Of a stretch of 64,000 nt of DNA, positions 15,568 to 24,945 are shown one piece after another. Both the position numbers and the translations under genes were made by a program. Below the pieces are notes generated by a model, which saw only the letters and a program-made list of their open reading frames with translations, had not been told where the DNA came from and ran no database searches. Within the stretch, counting starts at the first letter, position 1, and every line of letters begins with the position of its first letter. Origin of the DNA: Streptomyces sp. BK239 (GTDB lineage: Bacteria; Actinomycetota; Actinomycetes; Streptomycetales; Streptomycetaceae); assembly GCF_004217285.1 (NCBI RefSeq), contig NZ_SHKS01000009.1, positions 1-64,000 of the forward strand, written 5' to 3'.

Positions 15568-16929
15568 ATGGAACGGGACCGGTACGTGGACTTCCTGCGC
15601 GCGTGGGCCATCGTGCTCGTGGTGCTCGGGCACTGGGTGATCACCGGGCTGGTCCGGCAGCCGGACGGGTCGATCACCGCGCCGGAGCTGCTGGCGACCG
15701 TGCCGTGGACCCAGTGGCTGACGCTGGGGTTCCAGATCATGCCGCTGTTCTTCTTCGCCGGCGGCTGTGCGGCGGGCGGGTCCTGGGCGGGGGCACGGGA
15801 GCGGGGGGTCACCGTCGCGGGGTGGGTGGGGCGGCGGGCGGTGCGGCTGCTGCTGCCGACCGGCGTCTACAGCGGGCTCGTGCTCGTCGCCGTCGCGGTG
15901 TGCGCCGCGCTCGGCGTGGATCCGGTCACGCTGGCGCTGGTGGGGTGGGCGCTGGCCATGCAGTTCTGGTTCCTGCCGGTGTATCTGCTGCTCAGCGCGC
16001 TGACTCCGGCGCTGTACGCCCTGCATCTGCGGTGGGGTGCGCTCGCCCCGGTGGGGACGGCCGGTCTGGCGCTGCTCGTCGGGGTGCTGGATCTCGCGGC
16101 GGGAGTGCCGTACGTCGGGGCCCTCGACCACGTGCTCGTGTGGGGTGTGGTCTACCAGCTCGGGTTCTGCCTGCGGGACGGGCCGGCGGGTGTGGGGAGG
16201 CGGCGGGTGGCGGTGGCGATGACCGTCGGGGGGTGGTCCGCGTTCGCCGCGCTCGTCGGGTTCGGTCCGTTCCCGGTCAGCCTGATCCTCGTGACGGGGC
16301 AGGATCCGAGCAACACGAATCCGCCGTCGGCGGCCATGCTGGCGTGGGCGGTCGGGCAGGTCGGCGCGTGTCTGCTCGTCGCGCCGGTGATGCGGCGGCT
16401 GCTGGAGCGGGAGCGGCTGTGGCGGGCGGTGCGGGCGACGGGGGCCGTCAGCATGACGCTGTACCTGTGGCACATGGTGCCGGTGCTGGTGATCGCCGCC
16501 GCCTTCTATCTGACAGGGCTCGCCCCGCAGCCCGCTTTCGGCTCGGCGGCGTGGTGGGGGTGGCGGGGGCCCTGGCTGCTGGTGCTGGGGGTGGTGCTGG
16601 TGGGCGTGGTGCGACTGCTCGTCCCCCTGGAGCGCCGGCTGGCCTCACTGGAGCGTCGGCGGGCCTCACCGGAGGCCGGCGGCTCTCGCGCCGACGCCGG
16701 GTCCCGGTGGGCCTGGCGGCTCTGGGCCGGTCTCGGCCTGAGCGTCTGGGCGCTGACGTACTTCGCGGGGCACGGGTTCGCGTACGGGGGGAGGTTCCCG
16801 GTGTGGGGCGCGGCGGGGTTGGCCGTGGGCACGGTGCTGGTGCTGACGGCCGGGGGCGGGGGGACGGGGGTGCGGGGGCGGACCGCGCAAGGGCGGGCGC
16901 AGGGGGGCGCGCTGGAGGAGGCCGCGTGA
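15568..16929 (+). CDS. Membrane acyltransferase, acyltransferase-3 family
   Basis: 453 residues, start ATG 15568 (MERDRYVDFLRAWAIVLVV). The typical first helix carries the catalytic His in VVLGHWVITG. About ten membrane segments are visible, including FFFAGGCAAGG, the LALVGWALAMQFWFLPVYLLL segment and LYLWHMVPVLVIAAAF. Family members move acyl groups from CoA donors onto sugars, lipids or antibiotics at the membrane, and no acceptor can be inferred. The C-terminal 25 residues are a soluble Gly/Arg tail. It ends 36 bases before the convergent Ku gene. Confidence 0.85.
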   Translation: MERDRYVDFLRAWAIVLVVLGHWVITGLVRQPDGSITAPELLATVPWTQWLTLGFQIMPLFFFAGGCAAGGSWAGARERGVTVAGWVGRRAVRLLLPTGVYSGLVLVAVAVCAALGVDPVTLALVGWALAMQFWFLPVYLLLSALTPALYALHLRWGALAPVGTAGLALLVGVLDLAAGVPYVGALDHVLVWGVVYQLGFCLRDGPAGVGRRRVAVAMTVGGWSAFAALVGFGPFPVSLILVTGQDPSNTNPPSAAMLAWAVGQVGACLLVAPVMRRLLERERLWRAVRATGAVSMTLYLWHMVPVLVIAAAFYLTGLAPQPAFGSAAWWGWRGPWLLVLGVVLVGVVRLLVPLERRLASLERRRASPEAGGSRADAGSRWAWRLWAGLGLSVWALTYFAGHGFAYGGRFPVWGAAGLAVGTVLVLTAGGGGTGVRGRTAQGRAQGGALEEAA

Positions 16930-16965
16930 CCTCGGGTGGGGCCCGCCCCCGCCGGCGGACTCGGG

Positions 16966-18024
16966 TCACGCCGTGCGTTTGCGGCCCGCCGCCTTCTTCG
17001 CCGTCGACGTCGTCTTCTTCGCCGCCGTCTTCTTGGCGGCCGTGCTCTTCGCCGTCGACGTGGACTTCTTCGCTCCGCCGGCGCTCTGGGCAGACTTGGT
17101 CTGCTTCGCGGCCGCCGTCTTCTTGGCCGCCGTCGTCTTCTTCGCCGTCGACGTCGACTTCTTGCCGCCCGTCTGCTTCGGCGCCGTACGGGCCGACTTC
17201 CCCGGCGGCAGGTGTCTGACCTCGGCCTTCTCGGTCGCGGTCGACTCGCCCCGGGACTCCTTCGCCGCCCGCACGCTGTTCTCCAGGGCCGCCATCAGGT
17301 CCAGCACCCGGCCGCCGGTCGCGGGAGCGGGGGCCTCGGGCGGGGTCTCGCCCGCGGCCTTCGCGGCGACGACCTCCTCGATCGCCTCGCGGTACTCGTC
17401 GTGCAGGTCGGCGAGGTCGACCTCGCCGAGGGTGTCCATCAGCGCGTCCGCGAGGTCGAGTTCCTGGTCGCGGACGGTGACGGAGGTGTCCGGGGCGACG
17501 CCCTCCGGGGCGCGGACCTCGTCCGGCCACAGCAGGCCGTGCATGGCGATGGCCTCGCCGACCACGCGGAGCATGCCCAGCCGCTCCCGCCCGCGCAGCG
17601 CGTACTTGGCGATCGCCACCTTGTGGCTGCGCTTGAGCGCCTCCCGGAGCAGGGTGTACGGCTTGGCGGCCGGGGCGCCGCCCGCCTGGAGGTAGTACGC
17701 GGCGTCCATCTGGAGCGGGTCGATCCGGTCGGCCGGCACGAAGGCGACGATCTCGATCGTCTTCGCGGTCGGGAGGGGCAGGTGGGCCAGGTCCTCGTCG
17801 GTGATCGGGATGATCGTGCCGTCCGCGTCCTCGTACCCCTTGCCGATCTCGCCCTGGCTCACCTCGCGGTCCTCCAGTTCGCACACCTTGCGGTAGCGGA
17901 TGCGGCCGCCGTCCTCGGTGTGGATCTGGCGGAAGGAGATGGAGTGGCTCTCGGTGGCGTTCACCAGCTTGATGGGGATGCTGACGAGTCCGAAGGAGAT
18001 GGCGCCGTTCCAGATGGATCGCAC
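16966..18024 (-). CDS. ku: Ku protein, non-homologous end joining
   Basis: 352 residues. The GTG at 18024 is chosen because AGGAAGG lies about 8 bases upstream and the protein then opens with the family signature (RSIWNGAISFGLVSIPIKL). Residues 1-250 form the Ku core that dimerises into a ring around DNA ends. The C-terminal 90 residues are a Lys/Ala/Thr tail with repeats such as STAKKTTAAKKTAAAK, like the tails of actinobacterial histone-like proteins and expected to bind DNA. It is divergent from the LigD polymerase gene 80 bases away. A GTAC-N6-GTAC motif lies in that shared promoter region. Gene identity is secure. Confidence 0.95.
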   Translation of the reverse strand: MRSIWNGAISFGLVSIPIKLVNATESHSISFRQIHTEDGGRIRYRKVCELEDREVSQGEIGKGYEDADGTIIPITDEDLAHLPLPTAKTIEIVAFVPADRIDPLQMDAAYYLQAGGAPAAKPYTLLREALKRSHKVAIAKYALRGRERLGMLRVVGEAIAMHGLLWPDEVRAPEGVAPDTSVTVRDQELDLADALMDTLGEVDLADLHDEYREAIEEVVAAKAAGETPPEAPAPATGGRVLDLMAALENSVRAAKESRGESTATEKAEVRHLPPGKSARTAPKQTGGKKSTSTAKKTTAAKKTAAAKQTKSAQSAGGAKKSTSTAKSTAAKKTAAKKTTSTAKKAAGRKRTA

Positions 18025-18103
18025 GTGCAGCACCTTCCTGACGGGCGCGGGGTGCACCGCCTGCCTGTACCTGTATGTACCGGTTTCGTGTGATTCTCAT
18101 GGT

Positions 18104-18982
18104 ATGACGCCGATCACAGAGGTGGAGGGGCGACGGCTGGCGCTCAGCAACCTGGAGAAGGTGCTGTATCCGGCGACCGGTTTCACCAAGGGCGAGGTGC
18201 TGCACTACTACGCCACGGTCGCCGGGGCCCTGCTGCCCCATCTGCGCGACCGGCCGGTGTCCTTCCTGCGCTACCCGGACGGGCCCGACGGACAGCTGTT
18301 CTTCGCCAAGAACGTGCCGCCGGGCACACCCGAGTGGGTCGCGACGGCGCGGGTGCCGAGGGCGGAGGGGCCGGCGCGGATGGTGCTGGTCCAGGACCTG
18401 GCGAGCCTGATGTGGGCGGCGAACCTCGTCACCGAGTTCCATACGCCCCAGTGGGTGATCCAGGACCCCGGGGAGGCCGACCGGATCGTCTTCGACCTCG
18501 ATCCCGGCGCGCCCGCGACCGTGGTCGAGTGCTGCGAGGTCGCGCTGTGGCTGCGGGAGCGGCTGGCGGGCGACGGGATCGAGGCGTACGCCAAGACGTC
18601 GGGGTCGAAGGGGCTGCACCTGGTGGCGTCGGTGCGGGGGGCGTCGTCCGAACGGGTCACGGAGTACGCCAAGCGGCTCGCGGTGGAGGCGGAGCGGGAG
18701 ATGCCCTTGCTGGTGGTGCACCGGATGACGCGGAGTCTGCGGCCAGGGAAGGTGTTCGTGGACTGGAGCCAGAACGCGGCCCGCAAGACCACGGCCACGC
18801 CGTACACGTTGCGGGCGCGGGCGGAGCCGACGGTGTCCGCGCCGGTGGGGTGGGAGGAGGTGGAGGCGTGCGGGCGGCCGGAGGAGCTGGTGTTCCGGGC
18901 GGAGGACGTGAGCGCGCGGGTCCGTGAGCACGGGGATCTGCTGGGGCCGTTGTTCGAGGCGGGGGCGGCGGAGGTGCCCTGA
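18104..18982 (+). CDS. LigD-type primase/polymerase domain protein (NHEJ)
   Basis: 292 residues comprising only the LigD polymerase domain, without nuclease or ligase modules. The metal-binding FDLDPG motif lies near residue 130, with TSGSKGLHL near 165 and a WSQNAARKTT region near 225. Bacterial PolDom enzymes add ribonucleotides during end joining with Ku, whose gene is divergent next door, so a shared role is likely. The ligase must be supplied from elsewhere. Start ATG 18104 leaves 79 bases for both promoters. The upstream open frame from 17900 overlaps Ku antisense and is discarded. Confidence 0.9.
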   Translation: MTPITEVEGRRLALSNLEKVLYPATGFTKGEVLHYYATVAGALLPHLRDRPVSFLRYPDGPDGQLFFAKNVPPGTPEWVATARVPRAEGPARMVLVQDLASLMWAANLVTEFHTPQWVIQDPGEADRIVFDLDPGAPATVVECCEVALWLRERLAGDGIEAYAKTSGSKGLHLVASVRGASSERVTEYAKRLAVEAEREMPLLVVHRMTRSLRPGKVFVDWSQNAARKTTATPYTLRARAEPTVSAPVGWEEVEACGRPEELVFRAEDVSARVREHGDLLGPLFEAGAAEVP

Positions 18983-19042
18983 GTGAGCGGGGGCGGTCCG
19001 GGCGGCGCGGGGGCCGGAGGTGCGCGGCCCGGCGTGGACGGG

Positions 19043-19095
19043 GTGCCGTCGCGCCCACCCGTGCCGCCGCGCCACCCGTGCCGTCGCGCCCATCC
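19043..19095. repeat. Short tandem repeat, 17-18 bp units
   Basis: Three near-copies of GTGCCGTCGCGCCCACCC (19043, 19061 and 19078), with a partial fourth that folds as GTGCCGCCGTGCGGCAC. They lie between the convergent LigD-polymerase and NERD genes, and the hairpin may help terminate transcription. Confidence 0.6.
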
Positions 19096-19145
19096 GTGCC
19101 GCCGTGCGGCACGACTGCCCCCGAGTGTGCGGCTGTGCGGGGGCT

Positions 19146-19943
19146 TCAGGTCCAGGTGGGTCTGGCCCGGGCCATGGCGTGAAGGGCCTCGATGTCGGCC
19201 GGTTTCAGGGTCGCGCCTGTGCGGATCAGGCTCCGCAGTTCCGTGGCGGTCAGGACGCTGACCTGTCTCGGGGGTGTGGTGATGCGGACGTCCGCCGGTT
19301 CGACCAGCGCGAGGACCGGGCGGACCTCGGCCGTCAGGGCGTGGGAGGCGCGGTCGGCGTCGGCGCGGACGCGGCGCAGCAGGGGCCGCGGGTCACGGCG
19401 GCCCACGGCGACCTCGGGGTCGGCGACGAGCACGCGCCGCCGGCGGGCGTACAGCGCGTGGACGGCGAAGAGGCCGCCGGGGCCGATGACGAGGTGGTGG
19501 ATGCGGTCGCCGCCGGGCAGCGGGACGGAGTGCAGGGTGTGCCAGCCCGCGCCGTCCAGCCGGTCCAGCGCGTCGCCGACGGCCTGCTCGGCGGCGAGCG
19601 CGCGCCGGCGCGGGTCGGGCCGCAGCCGGTGGGCGGGGCCGGGGTCGCGGTCGAGGTCGATGAGCAGGGCCTCGCCGGGACGGTTGGGGGCCAGGTCGTC
19701 GTCGGGCGGCAGGGCGAGGCGGGCCAGCTCGGCGGGCGTGGGGACCGGGGGCGGGCCCACGGTGACCGAGCCGCTCAGGAAGGGGCCGAGCACCTCGAGG
19801 ACGTCCTCGCGGCGGTCGTCGGCGAGGACGTTCACCCGGCCGGCCTCACGGTCGTACCAGGCGATGTTCCGGCCGTCGGCCAGGCAGACGTAGAGCCGCT
19901 CCCGGCCGTGCCGCCAGGTCGGTACGACGCGCAGTCCGCTCAT
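19146..19943 (-). CDS. NERD-domain-like protein with altered active-site residues
   Basis: 265 residues. The middle (about 120-185) matches the NERD pattern: EQAVGDALDRL, then WHTLHSVPLPGGDRIHHLVI and GPGGLFAVHAL. In active members the core reads roughly D-H-x-x-x-GP-G-V followed by a Lys-containing strand. Here the Asp is replaced by His (IHH) and no Lys follows GGLFAVHAL, so nuclease activity is doubtful. The N-terminal 110 residues are of unknown type. A C-terminal helix-hairpin-like segment (ELRSLIRTGATLKPADIEAL) follows. It is divergent from the phosphatase gene at 20064. Confidence 0.65.
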   Translation of the reverse strand: MSGLRVVPTWRHGRERLYVCLADGRNIAWYDREAGRVNVLADDRREDVLEVLGPFLSGSVTVGPPPVPTPAELARLALPPDDDLAPNRPGEALLIDLDRDPGPAHRLRPDPRRRALAAEQAVGDALDRLDGAGWHTLHSVPLPGGDRIHHLVIGPGGLFAVHALYARRRRVLVADPEVAVGRRDPRPLLRRVRADADRASHALTAEVRPVLALVEPADVRITTPPRQVSVLTATELRSLIRTGATLKPADIEALHAMARARPTWT

Positions 19944-20063
19944 GCAGCATCACCCCATGACCATGGGAACAGCAGGGGCGCTTCAGGGGCAAGAAGGCGC
20001 ATACCTCCGGGCGGGGCGGGGCAGTCACCCGTGACGGGACGGAGCGAGGTTGGGGAGGCGTCG

Positions 20064-20570
20064 TTGCGGACCCGCAGGAACCAGTCCGGAGTGCCTTCGC
20101 CGGACGCGCCGTGGAACGAGATCGTGCCCGGCCTGTGGATGGGCGGGCACGAGTTCCGCGGGCGTGCCGGGCAACGGCAGTTCGCGGTGGCGCGGGACGA
20201 GTTCGATCTCGTCCAGACGCTGCTGCGGCTGCCCGGACACGGCCCGGACCCGGGCGTCCCGCACCAGGTGTGGCCGATCCCCGACGGACCGCTGGACGGC
20301 ACCCAGCTCGCCGGGGTGATGCGGCTGGCGCAGGCGGCGTGCGAGGCGCTGGACGGCGGGCGTACGGTCCTCGTCCGCTGCTGGCACGGCTACAACCGGT
20401 CGGGGCTGGTCGTCGCGCACGCCCTGATGCTGCGGGGGGATTCGGCCGATGCGGCGATCCGGCTGATACGGTCGCGGCGCTCGCCGTGGGCCCTGCACAA
20501 CGAGCTGTTCGTCGAATACCTCAAGGCGGGGCTGTCGACCGCTCGGCTGCTGGAGGAGCTCGCGGAGTAA
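20064..20570 (+). CDS. Dual-specificity/tyrosine phosphatase-like protein
   Basis: 168 residues. The TTG at 20064 has GGGGAGG at 20052-20058 just upstream and gives MRTRRNQSGVPSPDAPWNEI. A GTG at 20031 is the alternative. The P-loop CX5R motif is CWHGYNR in VLVRCWHGYNRSGLVVA, with Asp in WPIPDGPL as candidate general acid. The His that normally precedes the Cys is Arg here. The helix AIRLIRSRRSPWALHN after the loop fits the dual-specificity fold. Likely cytoplasmic, removing phosphate from proteins or a small molecule, with no partner evident. Confidence 0.8.
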   Translation: MRTRRNQSGVPSPDAPWNEIVPGLWMGGHEFRGRAGQRQFAVARDEFDLVQTLLRLPGHGPDPGVPHQVWPIPDGPLDGTQLAGVMRLAQAACEALDGGRTVLVRCWHGYNRSGLVVAHALMLRGDSADAAIRLIRSRRSPWALHNELFVEYLKAGLSTARLLEELAE

Positions 20571-20661
20571 TCGTTTCTCCGGCGGCGTCTCACGCGGCTC
20601 CAGCGGCAGCGCCTCCCGAGGCGGGGCCCCACCGGCAGCGCCCCCGAAGGTCTCCCACACG

Positions 20662-20680
20662 TTCGTACGACTAATACGAA
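20662..20680. promoter_or_regulatory. Inverted repeat TTCGTA-N7-TACGAA, putative operator
   Basis: Perfect 6-bp arms (20662-20667 and 20675-20680) followed at once by TAAGGT (20681-20686), which resembles a -10 box. It lies about 40 bases upstream of the lipoprotein-kinase operon, so a repressor bound here would block its promoter. Confidence 0.5.
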
Positions 20681-20720
20681 TAAGGTGGACGGGGCATCAC
20701 CGCATGATCACAGGAGCCCC

Positions 20721-21539
20721 GTGTCCCTCAGACGTCCCGCTCTCGCCGTCGCGTCCGTCGCCCTGCTGGCGTCGGTCACCGCGGCCTGCGGCGACGCCGG
20801 CGGGCTGCGCGGCGCGGGTGCGACGCCGACCGCCATCAGCCCGGCCCGGCTCTGGCCGACGCTGAAGCCGGCGTCCAGTCCGGCCTGGGCCATCGACGAG
20901 GCGGACACCGAGACGATCAAGGGCGTGGCCGTGCCCCACGGCGACATCCGCGAGGTGGACCCGGTCGCCGTCGTCCGCGCCGAGATCGCCGCGCATCCCG
21001 ACGAGTACCAGGGCGACTCGGCGTCCTACCGCGGGACCACCGCCCGGATGGCCGACTGCGCCGCCCGCGCGGGGGGAGCCAGCGACGCCGCGAGTCGCTG
21101 CCCCCTCCTCGCGCCCTACTACCGGGACCTCACCGGCGACGGCCGCCCCGAGCTGACCCTCGGCTTCCGGCTGCTGCCGGGCGACCTGACCGCCGTACGC
21201 GTGTACACCGTCGAGCGGGACCGGCTGGTGCGGGTGATGGCGTGGGAGGACGCGGTCAGCGCGGTCGAGCTGGCCGGGCGGTCGGTGATCATCCGCTCGC
21301 CCTCCGACCTCGCCGACTACGAGTACCGGCTCCAGTGGACCTGGGACCCGGAGCAGAAGGCGATGCTTCTCACCCACGACGAGATGCTGCGGTCCGACGG
21401 CGCGAAGCGCACGCCCGGCACCCGCGCGCACAAGTCGCCGACCTCGCCGGCCTCGCCGTCGAGGTCTGTGCCCTCCGTGCAGCCCGCGCCCGGCGTCACC
21501 CCGCCGGCGTCCGCGTCGTCCTCGGCGAGCGGGCGATGA
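20721..21539 (+). CDS. Lipoprotein preceding a sensor kinase (CseA-like arrangement)
   Basis: 272 residues. GTG 20721 is chosen because AGGAG sits 4 bases upstream and a clean lipoprotein signal follows (LAVASVALLASVTAAC, lipobox ending at Cys). The mature part contains DLTGDGRPELTLGFRL, seen in integrin-like or EF-like repeats, and a Ser/Pro-rich C-terminus. The stop overlaps the kinase start by four bases (ATGA), so the two are co-expressed. In S. coelicolor a lipoprotein, CseA, modulates the CseC kinase. The arrangement is similar here but lacks a sigma factor and response regulator. Function as a kinase accessory is inferred from the coupling. Confidence 0.75.
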   Translation: MSLRRPALAVASVALLASVTAACGDAGGLRGAGATPTAISPARLWPTLKPASSPAWAIDEADTETIKGVAVPHGDIREVDPVAVVRAEIAAHPDEYQGDSASYRGTTARMADCAARAGGASDAASRCPLLAPYYRDLTGDGRPELTLGFRLLPGDLTAVRVYTVERDRLVRVMAWEDAVSAVELAGRSVIIRSPSDLADYEYRLQWTWDPEQKAMLLTHDEMLRSDGAKRTPGTRAHKSPTSPASPSRSVPSVQPAPGVTPPASASSSASGR

Positions 21540-22813
21540 GACCCCTGCTCCCCCAGTGGGCCGGCACGCTGGCGGTGAAGGCGGCCGTCTTCATCACGGT
21601 GATGTGCTGCGCCCTGGCCGCGCTGCTCGGTGTCCTGGTGCACGTGCAGGTCACCGACCAGACCGTGGGGCAGGCCCGCGACCTCGCGCTGTCCCGGCTG
21701 ACGGACGCCACAGCGGCGTACGAGGCCGGGGACGCGCTGCGGCCGGGGGCCGGGGTGGACCCGGCGGGCCTGCCCACGGCGCTGCGTGAGCTCGCGGCGC
21801 ACGGGGAGCGCGGCACGATGGTCGCCGTCCACCGGGGCCGCCCGGTGATGTGGGCGGCGGGCCCGGCCGACGGCGGGCGGACGCTGGCCGTGGCCGTCGA
21901 CTACAACCAGCAGGCGCGCACGATCGAGGGGCTGGACAACGCGATCCTGTGGTCGTCGGTCACGGCGATCGGGGCGACGCTGCTGGTCGGCGCGTTCGCC
22001 GTGAGCCGGGTGACCCGGCGGCTGCACACCACCGCCCGGGTGGCCAGGCGGATCACCGCCGGCGATCTGGACGCGCGCGTGAACGACGCGCGGACGAAGG
22101 ACCCGACGCGTCCGCAGGACGAGGTGGCCGCCGTGGCCGTCGCGCTGGACTCGATGGCGTCCTCGCTCCAGGGCAAACTGCAGAGCGAGCAGCGGTTCAC
22201 CGCCGACGTCGCGCACGAGCTGCGCACCCCGCTCACCGGTCTGCACGCGGCGGCCGAGCTGCTGCCGCCGGGCCGGCCGACGGAGCTGGTGCGCGACCGG
22301 GTGGCGGCGCTGCGCACGCTCACCGAGGATCTGCTGGAGATCTCCCGGCTGGACATCGGGCGGGAGCGGCTGGAGCTGGACGCGGAGGAACTGGGCGCGC
22401 TGGCCGGGCGGGTGGTGCGGGCGTCGGGGGCGCGCACCGAGGTCAGGGTGGTCCGCGACGAGCGCGTGGAGACCGACCGGCGGCGGCTGGAGCGGGTGCT
22501 GGGCAACCTCGTCTCCAACGCGCACCGGCACGGCCGGGCTCCGGTGGAACTGTCGGTGGACGGCCCGGTGGTGACCGTCCGGGACCACGGGGAGGGCTAT
22601 CCGGAGTACCTCGTGGCGCACGGGCCGCAGCGGTTCCGCACGGAGGGCGGCGCGAAGGGGCACGGGCTGGGGCTGACCATCGCGGTGGGCCAGGCGGAGG
22701 TGCTGGGCGCGCGGCTGACGTTCGCGAACGCGCCGGACGGCGGGGCGGTGGCCACGCTGACGCTGCCTCAGTCTCCTCCGGGCGGGGACGGCCTCCCCGA
22801 TGGCGCAGTGTGA
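21536..22813 (+). CDS. Sensor histidine kinase without adjacent response regulator
   Basis: 425 residues. A first membrane helix at about 14-36 is followed by a periplasmic loop of some 100 residues, a second helix near 145-165 (WSSVTAIGATLLVGAFAVS), HAMP, then HisKA with the phospho-acceptor His in ADVAHELRTPLTG near 230. The HATPase region has NLVSNAHRHG and GHGLGLTIAVG. All key residues are present, so it should autophosphorylate. It overlaps the lipoprotein gene by ATGA. No response regulator gene lies next to it; the following gene is an SH3-domain secreted protein. Its partner must be encoded elsewhere. Confidence 0.85.
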   Translation: MRPLLPQWAGTLAVKAAVFITVMCCALAALLGVLVHVQVTDQTVGQARDLALSRLTDATAAYEAGDALRPGAGVDPAGLPTALRELAAHGERGTMVAVHRGRPVMWAAGPADGGRTLAVAVDYNQQARTIEGLDNAILWSSVTAIGATLLVGAFAVSRVTRRLHTTARVARRITAGDLDARVNDARTKDPTRPQDEVAAVAVALDSMASSLQGKLQSEQRFTADVAHELRTPLTGLHAAAELLPPGRPTELVRDRVAALRTLTEDLLEISRLDIGRERLELDAEELGALAGRVVRASGARTEVRVVRDERVETDRRRLERVLGNLVSNAHRHGRAPVELSVDGPVVTVRDHGEGYPEYLVAHGPQRFRTEGGAKGHGLGLTIAVGQAEVLGARLTFANAPDGGAVATLTLPQSPPGGDGLPDGAV

Positions 22814-22882
22814 CGGGCGAGCCCCGTGCGCTGCTCCTAATGTGGCGACAAGTCAGTTTCGCCGCCTTCATGGAGGTACCGG

Positions 22883-23524
<642 letters not shown>

Positions 23525-23577
23525 ACCGAAGATCAGTTCAAGGCTCACAAGGAGCCCCATTTGGGTAAGTTCCGGAC

Positions 23578-24945
23578 ATGACGCGAGCCGGAGCCGAAGC
23601 CATCGCGCCGGCGGCCGACGCCCCGGCCCCCGCCGCACGCCTCGCCCGGCGTCGCGGGGTCGAACTCACGCTCATCCTGATGGCCGTCCTGCTCTCGGTC
23701 TACGGCTACTGCGCCGTGGGCCTCGCCAGGACCGGGGCCGTCCCGCCCGGCGCCGCCGGCTACGGCGCCGGGCTCGGCGTGCTGGCACTGCTGGCGCACG
23801 GGGCCGTCCGGATGCGCGCCCCGTACGCCGATCCCCTCCTGCTGCCCATCGGCGTGCTGCTGAACGGGATCGGCCTGGTGCTGATCTACCGGCTGGACCT
23901 GGAGACGCCCGGCGACCGGGCGGCCCCGACGCAGCTGGTGTGGTCCACGCTCGGCGTGGCGCTGTTCGCCTTCGTGGTGGCCGCGCTGCGCGACCACCGG
24001 GTGCTCCAGCGGTACGCGTACGTGAGCGTGGTCGGCGCGCTGGCCCTGCTGACCCTGCCGATCCTCTTCCCGGCGGTCAACGGGGCCCGCATCTGGATCC
24101 GGATCGCCGGGTTCTCCATCCAGCCGGGCGAGTTCGCGAAGGTGCTGCTCGCGGTGTTCTTCGCCGCGTACCTGGCCGCCAACCGCACGGCGCTCGCGTA
24201 CGCGGGCCGCAGGATCTGGTTCGTGCAGCTGCCCGCGGGCCGGGTCCTCGGCCCGGTCGTCGCGATCTGGCTGCTGAGCGTGGTCGTACTCGTCCTGGAA
24301 CGCGATCTGGGCACCTCGCTGCTCTTCTTCGGCCTGTTCGTCGTCATGCTGTACGTCGCCACGGGCCGCACCGGGTGGATCGCGGTGGGGCTGCTGCTGG
24401 CCGCGCTCGGCGCGGTCGCCGTCGGCTGGCTGGAGCCGCACGTGCACAGCCGGGTCGAGGACTGGCTGCACCCCTTCGCGTCGATCGAGGCGGGCCGGGG
24501 GCCCAACCAACTCGCCCAGTCCCTCTTCTCGTTCGCGGCCGGCGGGCTGCTGGGCACCGGTCTGGGCCTCGGCCACTCCACCCTGATCGGGTTCGCCGTG
24601 AAGTCGGACTTCGTCCTCGCGACGGCCGGCGAGGAACTGGGCCTGGCGGGACTGTCCGCGCTGTTCCTGCTGTACGGCCTGCTGGTGGAGCGCGGCTACC
24701 GGGCCGGCCTGGCCCTGCGCGACCCGTTCGGCCGGCTGCTCGCGATCGGCCTCGCCTCGATCGTCGCGCTCCAGGTGTTCGTGATCGCGGGCGGGGTGAC
24801 CGGGCTGATCCCGCTGACCGGCATGGCGATGCCGTTCCTGGCGCAGGGCGGCTCCTCGGTCGTCACCAACTGGGCGATCGTGGCGCTGCTGATCCGGGTG
24901 AGCGACTCGGCGCGGCGGCAGTACGACGGGAAGGCGGCGCCGTGA
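23578..24945 (+). CDS. FtsW/RodA/SpoVE-family glycosyltransferase
   Basis: 455 residues with about ten to twelve membrane helices of the SEDS family, which polymerises lipid II into glycan strands. Family landmarks include NGARIWIRIAGFSIQPGEFA, LERDLGTSLLFFG (with the Asp essential in SEDS proteins), a GPNQLAQSLFSFAAGGLLG segment, SDFVLATAGEELGL and MPFLAQGGSSVVTNW at the end. It overlaps the penicillin-binding protein gene by GTGA, the typical SEDS/class B PBP pairing. The N-terminal 25 residues are an Ala/Pro-rich cytoplasmic leader. Confidence 0.93.
   Translation: MTRAGAEAIAPAADAPAPAARLARRRGVELTLILMAVLLSVYGYCAVGLARTGAVPPGAAGYGAGLGVLALLAHGAVRMRAPYADPLLLPIGVLLNGIGLVLIYRLDLETPGDRAAPTQLVWSTLGVALFAFVVAALRDHRVLQRYAYVSVVGALALLTLPILFPAVNGARIWIRIAGFSIQPGEFAKVLLAVFFAAYLAANRTALAYAGRRIWFVQLPAGRVLGPVVAIWLLSVVVLVLERDLGTSLLFFGLFVVMLYVATGRTGWIAVGLLLAALGAVAVGWLEPHVHSRVEDWLHPFASIEAGRGPNQLAQSLFSFAAGGLLGTGLGLGHSTLIGFAVKSDFVLATAGEELGLAGLSALFLLYGLLVERGYRAGLALRDPFGRLLAIGLASIVALQVFVIAGGVTGLIPLTGMAMPFLAQGGSSVVTNWAIVALLIRVSDSARRQYDGKAAP

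Noticed and set aside
19020..20063. Upstream extension of the phosphatase frame to 19020
   Set aside because: Runs antisense through the NERD-like gene; the ribosome site GGGGAGG supports the start at 20064.
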